The notes beneath the pieces were generated by a model that was not told the DNA's origin, did not search any database, and worked only from the letters and a program-made list of their open reading frames with translations. DNA of 64,000 bases. Origin: Rheinheimera sediminis (GTDB taxonomy: Bacteria; Pseudomonadota; Gammaproteobacteria; Enterobacterales; Alteromonadaceae). The translations under genes and the position numbers were made by a program. Shown one piece after another: positions 8,238 to 16,314 of this stretch; position 1 is the stretch's first letter, and every line of letters starts with the position of its first letter. The stretch spans positions 1-64,000 of the forward strand of contig NZ_RZUF01000016.1 in assembly GCF_004005375.1 (NCBI RefSeq), in the 5' to 3' direction.

Positions 8238-8260
8238 AAATTGTGATAATATAACATATC
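8238..8260. promoter_or_regulatory. Zur box between the two zinc operons
   Basis: The site matches the enterobacterial Zur consensus at 19 of 23 positions. Its core GTGATAATATAACAT differs at one base from the consensus GTTATAATATAACAT. It lies 42-64 bp from the receptor ATG and 54-76 bp from the merC-like ATG, so one dimer pair could repress both divergent promoters when zinc is plentiful. A zur gene lies within the right-hand operon. Confidence 0.85.
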
Positions 8261-8313
8261 ACGAAATCACCGTAAGTTGGCAAGTCCCTGTTACATCAAA
8301 TAAGGCAAACATC

Positions 8314-8691
8314 ATGAAAGATCTGTTAGGAGTGTGTTTATCGGGACTTTGTATCCTGCATTGTTTGTTTACACCTGTGTTGTTAGCGCTGGGTGGTGTA
8401 GGTCTGATTGGCGCCTGGTTTGAATCCGAGTGGGTGCATTATTTATTGCTGGCACCCATCAGTCTGATATTGGCCTGGAGCCTGCCACTGTCTTGGGTGA
8501 AGCATCGCAATATGAAGCCGTTACTGATTGGCGGTCTGGGTTTTAGCTTGTTGCTGCTCTCTCTTTTTGTGCCTGAATCTGCAGAGCCTGTGCTGGCGGT
8601 TTTAGGTGGATTTATTTTGATTGCAGCGCATCTGTTGAACAGACGCCTGCTGAATACCCATATCCCTCAGCCATTAGCGAATTCACTATGA
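8314..8691 (+). CDS. MerC-domain membrane protein
   Basis: A 125-residue membrane protein with about four hydrophobic helices and an N-terminal Cys motif (LSGLCILHC), as in the MerC family of inner-membrane metal proteins. Here it is the first gene of the Zur-box operon, not part of a mercury cassette: no merA, merT or merR is nearby. A role in zinc passage across the inner membrane is therefore more likely; this is inferred from context. AAGG lies 9 bases before the ATG, and the stop overlaps the next gene (ATGA). Confidence 0.75.
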   Translation: MKDLLGVCLSGLCILHCLFTPVLLALGGVGLIGAWFESEWVHYLLLAPISLILAWSLPLSWVKHRNMKPLLIGGLGFSLLLLSLFVPESAEPVLAVLGGFILIAAHLLNRRLLNTHIPQPLANSL

Positions 8692-9896
8692 TTAACTCCG
8701 CAGATAAAAGATTACCCGTTACTGTGCTCTCCGGTTTTTTAGGCGCAGGCAAAACAACTTTGCTGAATCAAATCCTTAACAACAGAGCCGGTCGTAGAGT
8801 CGCGGTCATCGTCAATGATATGAGCGAGCTGAATATTGACGCCGCCACAGTGAAAAACGAAGTCAGTCTGAACCGTGCCGAAGAAAAACTGGTGGAAATG
8901 AGCAATGGCTGCATTTGCTGCACCTTACGCGAAGACTTATTGCTGGAAGTGGGTCGCTTAGCCCGTGAAGGCCGTTTTGATTATTTAGTCATTGAATCAA
9001 CAGGCATTTCAGAGCCCCTGCCTATAGCTGAAACCTTTACTTTTGCCGATGAAGAAGGCCAGAGTTTATCCGATATAGCCCGGCTCGATACCATGGTGAC
9101 AGTGGTGGATGCAGTGAACTTTTTAAAAGATTATCGCGAAGCCAGTTCCTTGCAGGAGAAAGGCGAAAGTCTGGGTGAAGAAGACGAGCGCAGTGTGGCG
9201 GATCTTCTGATCGAACAAGTCGAGTTTTGTGATCTATTAGTGATCAGCAAAGCAGATTTAGTCAGTGAGCACGATTTGCAGGAACTCAAAGCCATACTAC
9301 GCAAATTGAATAGTACGGCCCAAATTCATCAGGCCAGTCAGGGAAAAATTGATATCGATAAAGTGCTGGGAACAGGCTTATTTGATTTTGAAAAAGCCCA
9401 GCAAGCACCTGGCTGGTTAAAAGAGTTACGGGGTGAACATCAGAGCGAATCGGAAGAATATGGCATCAGCAGTTTTGCTTTTCAGGCCCGCATTCCTTTT
9501 CATCCACAGCGCTTTTATGACTTCCTGCATCAGGATTGGCCTCAGGCTAAACTTTTGAGATCCAAAGGTTATTTCTGGCTGGCCAGTGAACCCGACTATG
9601 CCTGGCAATGGCATCAGGCTGGCGGCATTGCCCGTTATGGGATGGCAGGTTTATTCTGGCATGCAGTACCACAAGATGAATGGCCGGATGACGCTGAAGC
9701 AGTGCACAGTATTCAAAGCAGCTTTGTCGGGCCTTTTGGCGATTGCCGGCAAGAACTGGTGTTTATTGGCCAGAAGTTGGATCAGGCACAGATGCTGAAA
9801 CAATTAGAACAATGCTTGCTGACAGAACAAGAACTGGCTTTATCCATCAACGAATGGAAAACGTTCGCCAGTCCTTTTAAGGCGGAATTTGCCTGA
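8688..9896 (+). CDS. CobW-family zinc GTPase (first copy)
   Basis: A 402-residue G3E GTPase of the COG0523/ZNG type, which delivers zinc to client proteins during zinc starvation. Visible motifs are Walker A ([11 protein letters not shown], residues 16-26), the metal site C75-x-C77-C78 (CICC), the switch II region ESTGISEP (103-110) and the specificity motif SKAD. The C-terminal CobW_C domain follows (about residues 260-395). It overlaps merC by ATGA and the next gene by TGATG, so the three are co-translated. It differs in length and C-terminus from the second copy at 11494. Confidence 0.92.
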   Translation: MINSADKRLPVTVLSGFLGAGKTTLLNQILNNRAGRRVAVIVNDMSELNIDAATVKNEVSLNRAEEKLVEMSNGCICCTLREDLLLEVGRLAREGRFDYLVIESTGISEPLPIAETFTFADEEGQSLSDIARLDTMVTVVDAVNFLKDYREASSLQEKGESLGEEDERSVADLLIEQVEFCDLLVISKADLVSEHDLQELKAILRKLNSTAQIHQASQGKIDIDKVLGTGLFDFEKAQQAPGWLKELRGEHQSESEEYGISSFAFQARIPFHPQRFYDFLHQDWPQAKLLRSKGYFWLASEPDYAWQWHQAGGIARYGMAGLFWHAVPQDEWPDDAEAVHSIQSSFVGPFGDCRQELVFIGQKLDQAQMLKQLEQCLLTEQELALSINEWKTFASPFKAEFA

Positions 9897-10480
9897 TGCT
9901 GGCGGCCTTTCAACTTCTACCTCAGATGAAACAGCTGCAAAGCAGTTGCAGCGACATACTGACTGAGCTATTTCAGCCTGATGTAAATCTGGTGATTTGG
10001 CAGCGCGAACTCAGTCAGCGGATCCGGACTTATGCTGCAGAGCTAAGCACATTTGCTGATCTGCAACTGGTCGCTGAACCTGAAGAGCTAACAAGATTGC
10101 TGCAGAAGCGCTTGCCGGACGCTGAAGGGAAAGCCGAGTTTATTGCCGATCTGGAACTAATGAGTCAGATGTTGACTTGCCTGATGGATTGCTCTGCAGT
10201 AGGAGTTCGGCTAAAACGACTGGAAAAGGCCATGTGCCCCCGCTTTCATACCGACCATGTAGCAGCACGTTTACTGGTCACTTATTCAGGCCCTGCCACA
10301 GAGTGGCATGCCGGAACCACAGCACAAAGCCAACAGCCTTACCAGCAGATCGGCACCGGTCAGGTTGCGCTACTAAAAGGATCTGGCTGGACTGGTAATA
10401 AAGACGGAGCCATCTGGCATCGTTCCCCTCATACCGATCAACCCCGTTTGCTACTGAGCCTGGATCCAGTAGGCGAATAA
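9896..10480 (+). CDS. DUF1826 family protein
   Basis: A 194-residue cytoplasmic protein of the DUF1826 family, recognised by its C-terminal core RFHTDHVAARLLVTYSGP followed by GTEWH-like and LLKGSGW segments and a closing LLLSLDP. The HxD and the downstream His resemble a metal-binding cupin or dioxygenase face, but no activity is established. The family often sits beside COG0523 GTPases. Here it overlaps cobW by one base (TGATG) under Zur-box control, so it is a candidate GTPase client or a zinc-sparing enzyme (inference). Confidence 0.75.
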   Translation: MLAAFQLLPQMKQLQSSCSDILTELFQPDVNLVIWQRELSQRIRTYAAELSTFADLQLVAEPEELTRLLQKRLPDAEGKAEFIADLELMSQMLTCLMDCSAVGVRLKRLEKAMCPRFHTDHVAARLLVTYSGPATEWHAGTTAQSQQPYQQIGTGQVALLKGSGWTGNKDGAIWHRSPHTDQPRLLLSLDPVGE

Positions 10481-10498
10481 TCTATCCGGAGAATTTCT

Positions 10499-11065
10499 AT
10501 GCGCTTATCTTATATTTTTGCCTGCTATTGTTCTGTGCTTAGTGCCTTAAGTCTGGCAGAACAGCCCGATACCAGAGCCCATCAGCATGGGGTCGCCAGG
10601 CTTGAGTTATTTCAACTGGCTACAGATTTACAGCTAAGCTTTTATGCCACAGGTTCAGATATTCTGGGTTTTGAGCATAAGCCAAAAACACAGGCTGAAC
10701 TTGATGCCGTTAAAAAAGCCAAAACTCTGCTGGCTCAGCCTGACAAGCTGTTTCACATTACAGGGGCAGACTGTCAGCTGAAGCACCATCAATCAAATTT
10801 GGCCGAACTGCAGCAGCCTGCAAAGGCTGAACACAAACACTCACATGAGCATGACCATGACCATGACCACAAGCATGCAGGTCATTCCGATATAGAAGCC
10901 AGTTATCAGTTCAGTTGTTCATCGGTTACAAAGCCCGTCACGCTAAAGGTGAATTTATTTAGCCTGTTCCCGGACTTGCAGCAGATCCATAGCAGTTGGA
11001 TCACAGAAAATGGTCAGTCCGCTGCCACTTTGACGCAAGCTAACCACCAACTATCGCTGAACTGA
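10499..11065 (+). CDS. ZrgA-like periplasmic zinc-binding protein (DUF2796)
   Basis: A 188-residue secreted protein with a signal peptide (residues 1-20), the family opening HQHGVARLELF, and a His/Asp cluster of the HDHDHDHKHAGH kind around residues 115-130 that should bind several zinc ions. It belongs to the DUF2796/ZrgA family, known from Zur-regulated zinc import in Vibrio. CGGAG lies before the ATG. It sits between the DUF1826 gene and zur, so it probably gathers zinc in the periplasm after import by the TonB receptor. Confidence 0.85.
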   Translation: MRLSYIFACYCSVLSALSLAEQPDTRAHQHGVARLELFQLATDLQLSFYATGSDILGFEHKPKTQAELDAVKKAKTLLAQPDKLFHITGADCQLKHHQSNLAELQQPAKAEHKHSHEHDHDHDHKHAGHSDIEASYQFSCSSVTKPVTLKVNLFSLFPDLQQIHSSWITENGQSAATLTQANHQLSLN

Positions 11066-11068
11066 TCT

Positions 11069-11497
11069 ATGCAGACAGCCACAGCAGAGCAAGTACCAAC
11101 AGAGCTGAAGCTCAGCGGCAACCGCAAAGCCGTGTATATGTTGATGCAACAGCAACAACGTGCTTTGTCTGCTTATGAAATTATCGATCTGTTGCGCCCA
11201 CAAATAGGCCGGATCATTCACCCTATGCTGGTGTACCGCTGTCTGGATTTTTTACTGGCGAAGCAATTAGTGGTGAAGCTGGTGTCGGTCAATAAATTTG
11301 TCGCTTTGCCAAGAGACCTGACTGAACCTGGCCAGTGCCTGATCTGTGAAATTTGTCAGACCGTGACGTTTTCAGCCAGTTCAAATCCACTGCAACAACA
11401 AAAACGCAAAATAGCAGCAACAGGTTTTAAGTTAAATCAGCAGCCTGTTGAATTTCATGGCATATGTGCATCTTGCCAAAAGGACCATATAGAATGA
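11069..11497 (+). CDS. Zinc uptake regulator Zur (Fur family)
   Basis: A 142-residue Fur-family repressor: an N-terminal winged helix (about residues 15-80, including SAYEIIDLL and MLVYRCLDFL) and a C-terminal dimerisation domain with structural-zinc cysteines C90, C93 and C96 (CLICEIC) and C133-x-x-C136 (CASC). Its sequence and context point to Zur instead of Fur. It lies three bases after zrgA and overlaps the second cobW by ATGA. Being inside the operon that starts at the Zur box, it should repress its own synthesis. The Shine-Dalgarno is weak, which would keep its level low. Confidence 0.88.
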   Translation: MQTATAEQVPTELKLSGNRKAVYMLMQQQQRALSAYEIIDLLRPQIGRIIHPMLVYRCLDFLLAKQLVVKLVSVNKFVALPRDLTEPGQCLICEICQTVTFSASSNPLQQQKRKIAATGFKLNQQPVEFHGICASCQKDHIE

Positions 11498-12549
11498 CCA
11501 TAAGCTCACAGCGTATTCCGCTTTATCTGCTGACTGGCTTTTTAGGCAGCGGCAAAACCACCTTACTGAACCAGTGGATAAAAGATCCAGCCTTCAACAG
11601 GGCCCTGGTGATTATCAATGAATTTGGCGAAACCAGCCTGGATCATTTGTTGGTCACTCGAAGCACAGAAGAACAAATTGTTGAACTGTCCAATGGCTGT
11701 ATTTGCTGCACGACACGGGGCGATCTGGTGAAAACCCTGACTGACATCAGTTGGCGCTTTAGCCGCAACGGCAGCAAAAGTTTTGACCGGGTTATTATTG
11801 AAACTACAGGTCTGGCAGACCCAAGTCCTATACTCAGTACGCTGATTTCCAATGAGAAAGTTTTTCAGCAATACAGATTGCAGGGCACTGTGACTACAGT
11901 AGATGCAGTGAATGCGCTGCATACTTTAAGTCAGTACCGGGAGGCTAAACGCCAGGTTGCTGTGGCCGACTTGATCCTGCTAACCAAACAGGATCTAGCT
12001 GATGAGAACACTCTGACCCAGGTGCAGCAGCATATTCGCCAGCTCAACCCAACAGCCCCTCTGCAGCGATCTGATCAGGGCGTCACAGCTCTCACTGCTT
12101 TACTGGAGTTGGATCATGTAGAACCCGTGCAGTCTGTCACACCACTGCATAACTGGTTGAATTTTGGTTCTGCGCAATTTAAACCTTTGAACTCAAGCCA
12201 AATGACAACCTCGGCAAGTTCAACTGGCAATGAAATCAGCCCACATCAGGATACAATCAACACTTACTGCTATCAGATAACCAGCCCTGTAACTTTGTTT
12301 GCTATCCAACTCTGGCTGGATGCATTATTGCCAGAGATGGGTCATCAATTACTGCGTGTAAAAGCAATTTTAAACGTGGAAGGATTTCCAGGCCCAATAG
12401 TGATCCATGGGGTGCAGCAGCTATTGCACCCAACAGCTGTACTGACACATTGGCCCAATGACGACAGGCAAAGTAAACTGGTGTTTATTACCGACCAGTT
12501 ATCCAGAGAACAACTGGAAAAATGCCTGCGGCCTTTGTTCGGTTTATGA
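11494..12549 (+). CDS. CobW-family zinc GTPase (second copy)
   Basis: A 351-residue G3E GTPase with Walker A GFLGSGKTTLL (residues 14-24), C69-x-C71-C72, switch II ETTGLADP, and the TKQD specificity motif. The start is ATG 11494, overlapping zur as ATGA with AAGGA upstream, not an ATG 30 bases earlier. The C-terminal CobW_C domain contains a stretch (about 225-240) rich in Ser/Thr with isolated His. Two COG0523 proteins in one Zur operon suggest two different client proteins. The 3' end overlaps the convergent cyclase gene by 6 bases. Confidence 0.9.
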   Translation: MTISSQRIPLYLLTGFLGSGKTTLLNQWIKDPAFNRALVIINEFGETSLDHLLVTRSTEEQIVELSNGCICCTTRGDLVKTLTDISWRFSRNGSKSFDRVIIETTGLADPSPILSTLISNEKVFQQYRLQGTVTTVDAVNALHTLSQYREAKRQVAVADLILLTKQDLADENTLTQVQQHIRQLNPTAPLQRSDQGVTALTALLELDHVEPVQSVTPLHNWLNFGSAQFKPLNSSQMTTSASSTGNEISPHQDTINTYCYQITSPVTLFAIQLWLDALLPEMGHQLLRVKAILNVEGFPGPIVIHGVQQLLHPTAVLTHWPNDDRQSKLVFITDQLSREQLEKCLRPLFGL

Positions 12550-14157
12550 GCTTATGGAAAGCACGGGGTTCTCTGTGCTTGTCGCTTTTTGCTGATACAT
12601 CCGCTGGTCAGCAACTTTGCTAAGAAGCAGATCGGTTTCACCGTCTTCTGGGTAACAAGCTAAACCAATACTGCAACTGATCCTAATGTCCAGACCATGA
12701 ATATCAAAGGGCTGGGCAATGGCCTGTTGAATTTTATCCGCCACCATGGAGGCACTATAGCCTTGCTCAAGCTGCGGCAACAGAATGATAAACTCATCCC
12801 CACCAATGCGGGCGACAGTATCAGAGGTACGGATTGTATTCTTTAAACGTTCCGCAACCTGCTGTAATAACAAGTCACCTACGGCATGACCATGGGTGTC
12901 ATTTACAGGTTTAAATTTATTTAAATCCAATAACATCAAAGCCAAGGATTTTTGATTTCGCATTACATATTGCAGCGCCTTTTGCAGCCTGTCTGTAAAT
13001 AAAGTTCTGTTCGGCAGGCCTGTTAAGGTATCGTGCTGCGCCATGTAACGCATGCGTTCTTCAATTTTACGCCTTTCTGTTAAATCACGACTCACACCCA
13101 AAATTCCGACAAAAACGCCGTCAGCATACATGCCCGAAATTTTAACTTCACTCCACACTCTGCGGCCATCTTTACAGACCTGCTCAACTTCTCCGACATA
13201 GTCTGGGTAAGGTTGTCCTGCTTGCAAAGCCCTGGCGGCCTTTTTCATCTGCAGTTTTACCTGAGCATAGGACTCCCGGGTAACGAGTTGCCGCATTTGT
13301 TGCCGCATCAATGCTGAGACAGAAAAACCTGTCAGCTTTTCTGCTGAAGGGCTGATATAGGTGAAATGACCACTTGGATCCATAGTCCAGATCACATCAG
13401 TAGCATGATCTGCCAACAAACGATGCCGCTCTTCACTACGTTTTAATTCTTCTATCGCATGACTGCGTTCTATCACAATCTCAGCTAAAGCTGCACTCTC
13501 ACTAATCAGTTGGATATCCTGCTCAGATGGAGCTGTCACCTCTTTGTGATAAATAGCAAAAGTACCCAGCACTTTACCTTGGCGATTTTTTATCGGCTCA
13601 GACCAGCAAGAGCGAATACCTGCAACATCGACTAAAGCCTGATAAGGTAGCCAATAAGGATGTACCCGCACATCCTCGACTATCACCCTCTGTCCCGAAT
13701 AAGCAGCTGTACCGCAAGAGCCAACGCCGTACCCGGCTGCTATGCCATCTATCGCCGCATTGTATGCGTCCGGTAAATGAGGGGCTGAAGCGACATGAAG
13801 AATATTTTGGTCATCTAGCAACAACACAGTGCAACTCGCTGAAGGGTCCATTTGTTCTGCTCCTTCCACCAGAGCGTCCAATACCTGTTCCAGTGGTGCC
13901 TGTTCAACAATCATAGCGAGGACCCTGCTACGATTTTGTTGCATCAAGGCTGAGCGCTGGCCTGCTATCACAATAGCTTTGAGCTTACGGTTAATACGAT
14001 AAACAAAAAAAAGAAAAACAACAGCAGCGGGAACAATGAAAAAGATAGCAGCACCCAGAATAGTACTGCCTGTATCAGTTTTCTGCCAGATGGCTCCCTC
14101 TGCGAGTGCTGGTGCTGTAGTTAGCAATCCTTGTACTAGCATCTGCCATAACTTCAC
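12544..14157 (-). CDS. Membrane diguanylate cyclase with GAF and PAS domains
   Basis: A 537-residue c-di-GMP synthase: an N-terminal signal-like segment, a transmembrane helix (about 35-55), GAF (about 80-215, with GSCGTAAYSG), PAS (about 250-365, HATDVIWTMDPSG) and GGDEF (about 370-530). The active-site loop GGDEF and the metal Asp in LLDLNKF are intact, and RTSD five residues before GGDEF is a product-inhibition I-site. So it should be active and feedback-limited. The start is GTG, supported by AGGGGA 6 bases upstream, one base after the deaminase stop, so the two are coupled. Confidence 0.9.
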   Translation of the reverse strand: MKLWQMLVQGLLTTAPALAEGAIWQKTDTGSTILGAAIFFIVPAAVVFLFFVYRINRKLKAIVIAGQRSALMQQNRSRVLAMIVEQAPLEQVLDALVEGAEQMDPSASCTVLLLDDQNILHVASAPHLPDAYNAAIDGIAAGYGVGSCGTAAYSGQRVIVEDVRVHPYWLPYQALVDVAGIRSCWSEPIKNRQGKVLGTFAIYHKEVTAPSEQDIQLISESAALAEIVIERSHAIEELKRSEERHRLLADHATDVIWTMDPSGHFTYISPSAEKLTGFSVSALMRQQMRQLVTRESYAQVKLQMKKAARALQAGQPYPDYVGEVEQVCKDGRRVWSEVKISGMYADGVFVGILGVSRDLTERRKIEERMRYMAQHDTLTGLPNRTLFTDRLQKALQYVMRNQKSLALMLLDLNKFKPVNDTHGHAVGDLLLQQVAERLKNTIRTSDTVARIGGDEFIILLPQLEQGYSASMVADKIQQAIAQPFDIHGLDIRISCSIGLACYPEDGETDLLLSKVADQRMYQQKATSTENPVLSISS

Positions 14158-14158
14158 G

Positions 14159-14599
14159 TTATTCCCCTATATCTTCGTACCATAATGCCGGGTTCGCCGA
14201 GATAAAGTCCTGCATCAGCTGCACACACTGGGAATTATCCTGCACCACAAGCTCTACGCCACGACTTTTCACATAGTCCTCAGGGCCCTGGAAAGTTCGA
14301 TTTTCACCCACTACAACTTTAGGAATGCCATACAGCAACACTGTGCCACTGCACATATCACAAGGGGATAAAGTAGAATACAGCACGGCCTGCTGATAGT
14401 CCTTTGCTGTTAAACGACCTGCGTTTTCAAGGCAATCCATTTCAGCATGTAAGACACAACTGCCTTTTTGCACTCGTTGATTATGTCCTCTGCCGACAAT
14501 TTCGCCATTGATCACTAATACTGAGCCAATTGGAATGCCTCCTTCGGCTAGACTTTTTTTGGCTTGTTCTATAGCGGCTAACATAAAAGGGTCTGTCAT
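14159..14599 (-). CDS. Cytidine/cytosine-type deaminase
   Basis: A 146-residue zinc deaminase with the catalytic signature H51-A-E53 and P79-C80-x-x-C83 (SPCDMC). Overall it resembles the yeast cytosine deaminase/guanine deaminase branch of nucleoside deaminases more than tRNA adenosine deaminase TadA. Substrate specificity cannot be fixed by eye. GAGTGA precedes the ATG, and one base separates it from the cyclase gene downstream. There is no obvious functional link between the two. Confidence 0.85.
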   Translation of the reverse strand: MTDPFMLAAIEQAKKSLAEGGIPIGSVLVINGEIVGRGHNQRVQKGSCVLHAEMDCLENAGRLTAKDYQQAVLYSTLSPCDMCSGTVLLYGIPKVVVGENRTFQGPEDYVKSRGVELVVQDNSQCVQLMQDFISANPALWYEDIGE

Positions 14600-14715
14600 T
14601 CACTCTATCCTGTAGATCGGCGATCATCTGAAAGCAGCCACAGACTCATTTAAGCTTGTGGCTATGTATCAACAGTTTAGTGATAAAAATACAAAAAGAA
14701 GACCAGATGAATAAA

Positions 14716-14931
14716 TTAAATTGCAGCAGGACCAGATTTGGCCGGAAGGTACTGAATACAATCCAGCGGGCAGACTTCAATACAGGCAGGTTTGTCGTAA
14801 AAACCTATACACTCCGTACATAAGTCTGCATTCACCTGGTAGTGGTGCTCACCACGGAAAATAGCAGTATTGGGGCATTCAGGCACGCACATATCGCAAT
14901 TAATACACAAAGCCTCTATCCACACTGACAT
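14716..14931 (-). CDS. YfhL-type 2[4Fe-4S] ferredoxin
   Basis: A 71-residue ferredoxin with two cysteine sets: CINCDMCVPEC near residues 9-19, and a second cluster with an extended CTECIGFYDKPACIEVC pattern typical of YfhL-like (Alvin-type) ferredoxins with unusually low potential. The ATG lies inside the end of trhP (16-base overlap), with GGAG 7 bases upstream, so the ferredoxin is co-translated with the tRNA hydroxylation enzyme. That suggests it serves TrhP as an electron donor or cluster partner (inference). Confidence 0.88.
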   Translation of the reverse strand: MSVWIEALCINCDMCVPECPNTAIFRGEHHYQVNADLCTECIGFYDKPACIEVCPLDCIQYLPAKSGPAAI

Positions 14932-16244
14932 GATACGGCTCCGCTACTTGACTGAACTTGCACATCTTGTTGTTTTAACAAAAAACCGTAAGCCGGATTG
15001 ACGCCATCAGGCAACTGAAACCAGACTTGATAGCCTGAACCAGGCGCAACCAGCAGTTCTTGGCCGTGTTGATCATAAAAGACTGCGTCTACCACCTGAA
15101 TGCCTTCTGGTGTCATCAACACCAGTTGATCTTCTGTTGTAAAACGATTCTTTACCTGCAGCGAGGCATGTCCCTGTGCATTGAACTCTCCACTAAATTC
15201 CCCCACCAGTAACTGCTCACCTTCACTGTGGCTGGTCTGGTAATTTTGCAATTCAGCACTCAGATGGCGACGTAAAAAACCTTCGGTAAAGCCGCGATTG
15301 GCCATGCCATTCAGTTGCTGTAGCAAGGTGGCGTCAAACCCTTTACCAGCCATTGCATCATCTATGGCTTTGCGATACACCTGTGCAGTACGAGCCACAT
15401 AATAAGGTGATTTAGTACGGCCCTCTATTTTCAGTGAATGCACCCCCATAGCTGTGAATGCAGCTACATGTTGTACAGCGCGCAAATCTTTGGAATTAAA
15501 GATGTAACTACCATGTTCGTCTTCATCCAGCAACATCAGCTCACCCGGTCTGCCTTGCTCTTCTACCAACACAGGAGCTGGCAAGGCTGAAGCGACAGGC
15601 CTGTATTGCCCCACCTCATCGGCTTCAGCCTGATGACTTTGATAAGACCAGCGACAAGCATTAGTACAAGCACCCTGGTTAGGATCTCGTTTGTTGATAT
15701 AACCTGATAATAAACAGCGACCTGAATAAGCCATACACAAAGCACCATGCACAAACACCTCCAGCTCCATCTCTGGTACTTTTTCACGGATTTGTGCTAT
15801 CTCCTCCAACGCCAGCTCTCGGGATAAAATCACCCTTTCTATGCCTTGTTGCTGCCAGAACAACACGGCAGCCCAATTGACTGTGTTGGCCTGCACCGAC
15901 AAATGCAAAGGGATCTGTGGGAAATGCTGACGCAGTAAAAATACAACACCAGGGTCAGAGACAATAAGGGCGTCAGGTTTTAACGCTACAGCCGGAGCCA
16001 TATCTTCAACAAAACGCTCTAACTTACTGTTATGGGGCGCAATATTGACTACCAGATAAAACTTTTTACCCAGCTGATGCGCTTCGTCAATACCAATGGC
16101 CAAAGTGGCTAAATCAAATTCATTATTGCGCACCCGCAAACTAAAACGCGGCTGGCCGGCATACACAGCATCAGCGCCATAAGCAAAAGCCATGCGCATG
16201 GCTTTTAAACTACCGGCTGGGGATAAGAGCTCAGGAACATTCAT
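14916..16244 (-). CDS. tRNA uridine-34 hydroxylation protein TrhP (YegQ, U32 family)
   Basis: A 442-residue U32-family protein. It was formerly called a peptidase and is now known to form 5-hydroxyuridine at tRNA wobble position 34 in a prephenate-dependent reaction. The N-terminus PELLSPAGSLKAMRMAFAYG and the Cys region GRCLLSGY...QGACTNACRW, which can hold an Fe-S cluster, are diagnostic. The C-terminal part (about 340-435) is the U32 C-domain. It overlaps the ferredoxin by 16 bases. Length agrees with YegQ. Confidence 0.9.
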   Translation of the reverse strand: MNVPELLSPAGSLKAMRMAFAYGADAVYAGQPRFSLRVRNNEFDLATLAIGIDEAHQLGKKFYLVVNIAPHNSKLERFVEDMAPAVALKPDALIVSDPGVVFLLRQHFPQIPLHLSVQANTVNWAAVLFWQQQGIERVILSRELALEEIAQIREKVPEMELEVFVHGALCMAYSGRCLLSGYINKRDPNQGACTNACRWSYQSHQAEADEVGQYRPVASALPAPVLVEEQGRPGELMLLDEDEHGSYIFNSKDLRAVQHVAAFTAMGVHSLKIEGRTKSPYYVARTAQVYRKAIDDAMAGKGFDATLLQQLNGMANRGFTEGFLRRHLSAELQNYQTSHSEGEQLLVGEFSGEFNAQGHASLQVKNRFTTEDQLVLMTPEGIQVVDAVFYDQHGQELLVAPGSGYQVWFQLPDGVNPAYGFLLKQQDVQVQSSSGAVSCQCG

Positions 16245-16263
16245 CGCTGCAATCTAAAGTCCG

Positions 16264-16289
16264 AAAAGAAAAGGCGCATCTTAGCGCCT
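16264..16289 (-). terminator. Probable hemN terminator
   Basis: A 6-bp stem AGGCGC/GCGCCT around ATCTTA is followed by TTTTCTTTTC on the minus strand. It lies between hemN and trhP, which are both on the minus strand, and should separate them into two transcription units. Confidence 0.65.
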
Positions 16290-16314
16290 GCTCAGTTCAG
16301 GATCTTGCGTTGGA

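Noticed and set aside
8314-8691. Mercury-resistance gene merC
   Set aside because: The domain matches, but no mer genes are near and the gene lies in a Zur-box operon, so a mercury role is not supported.
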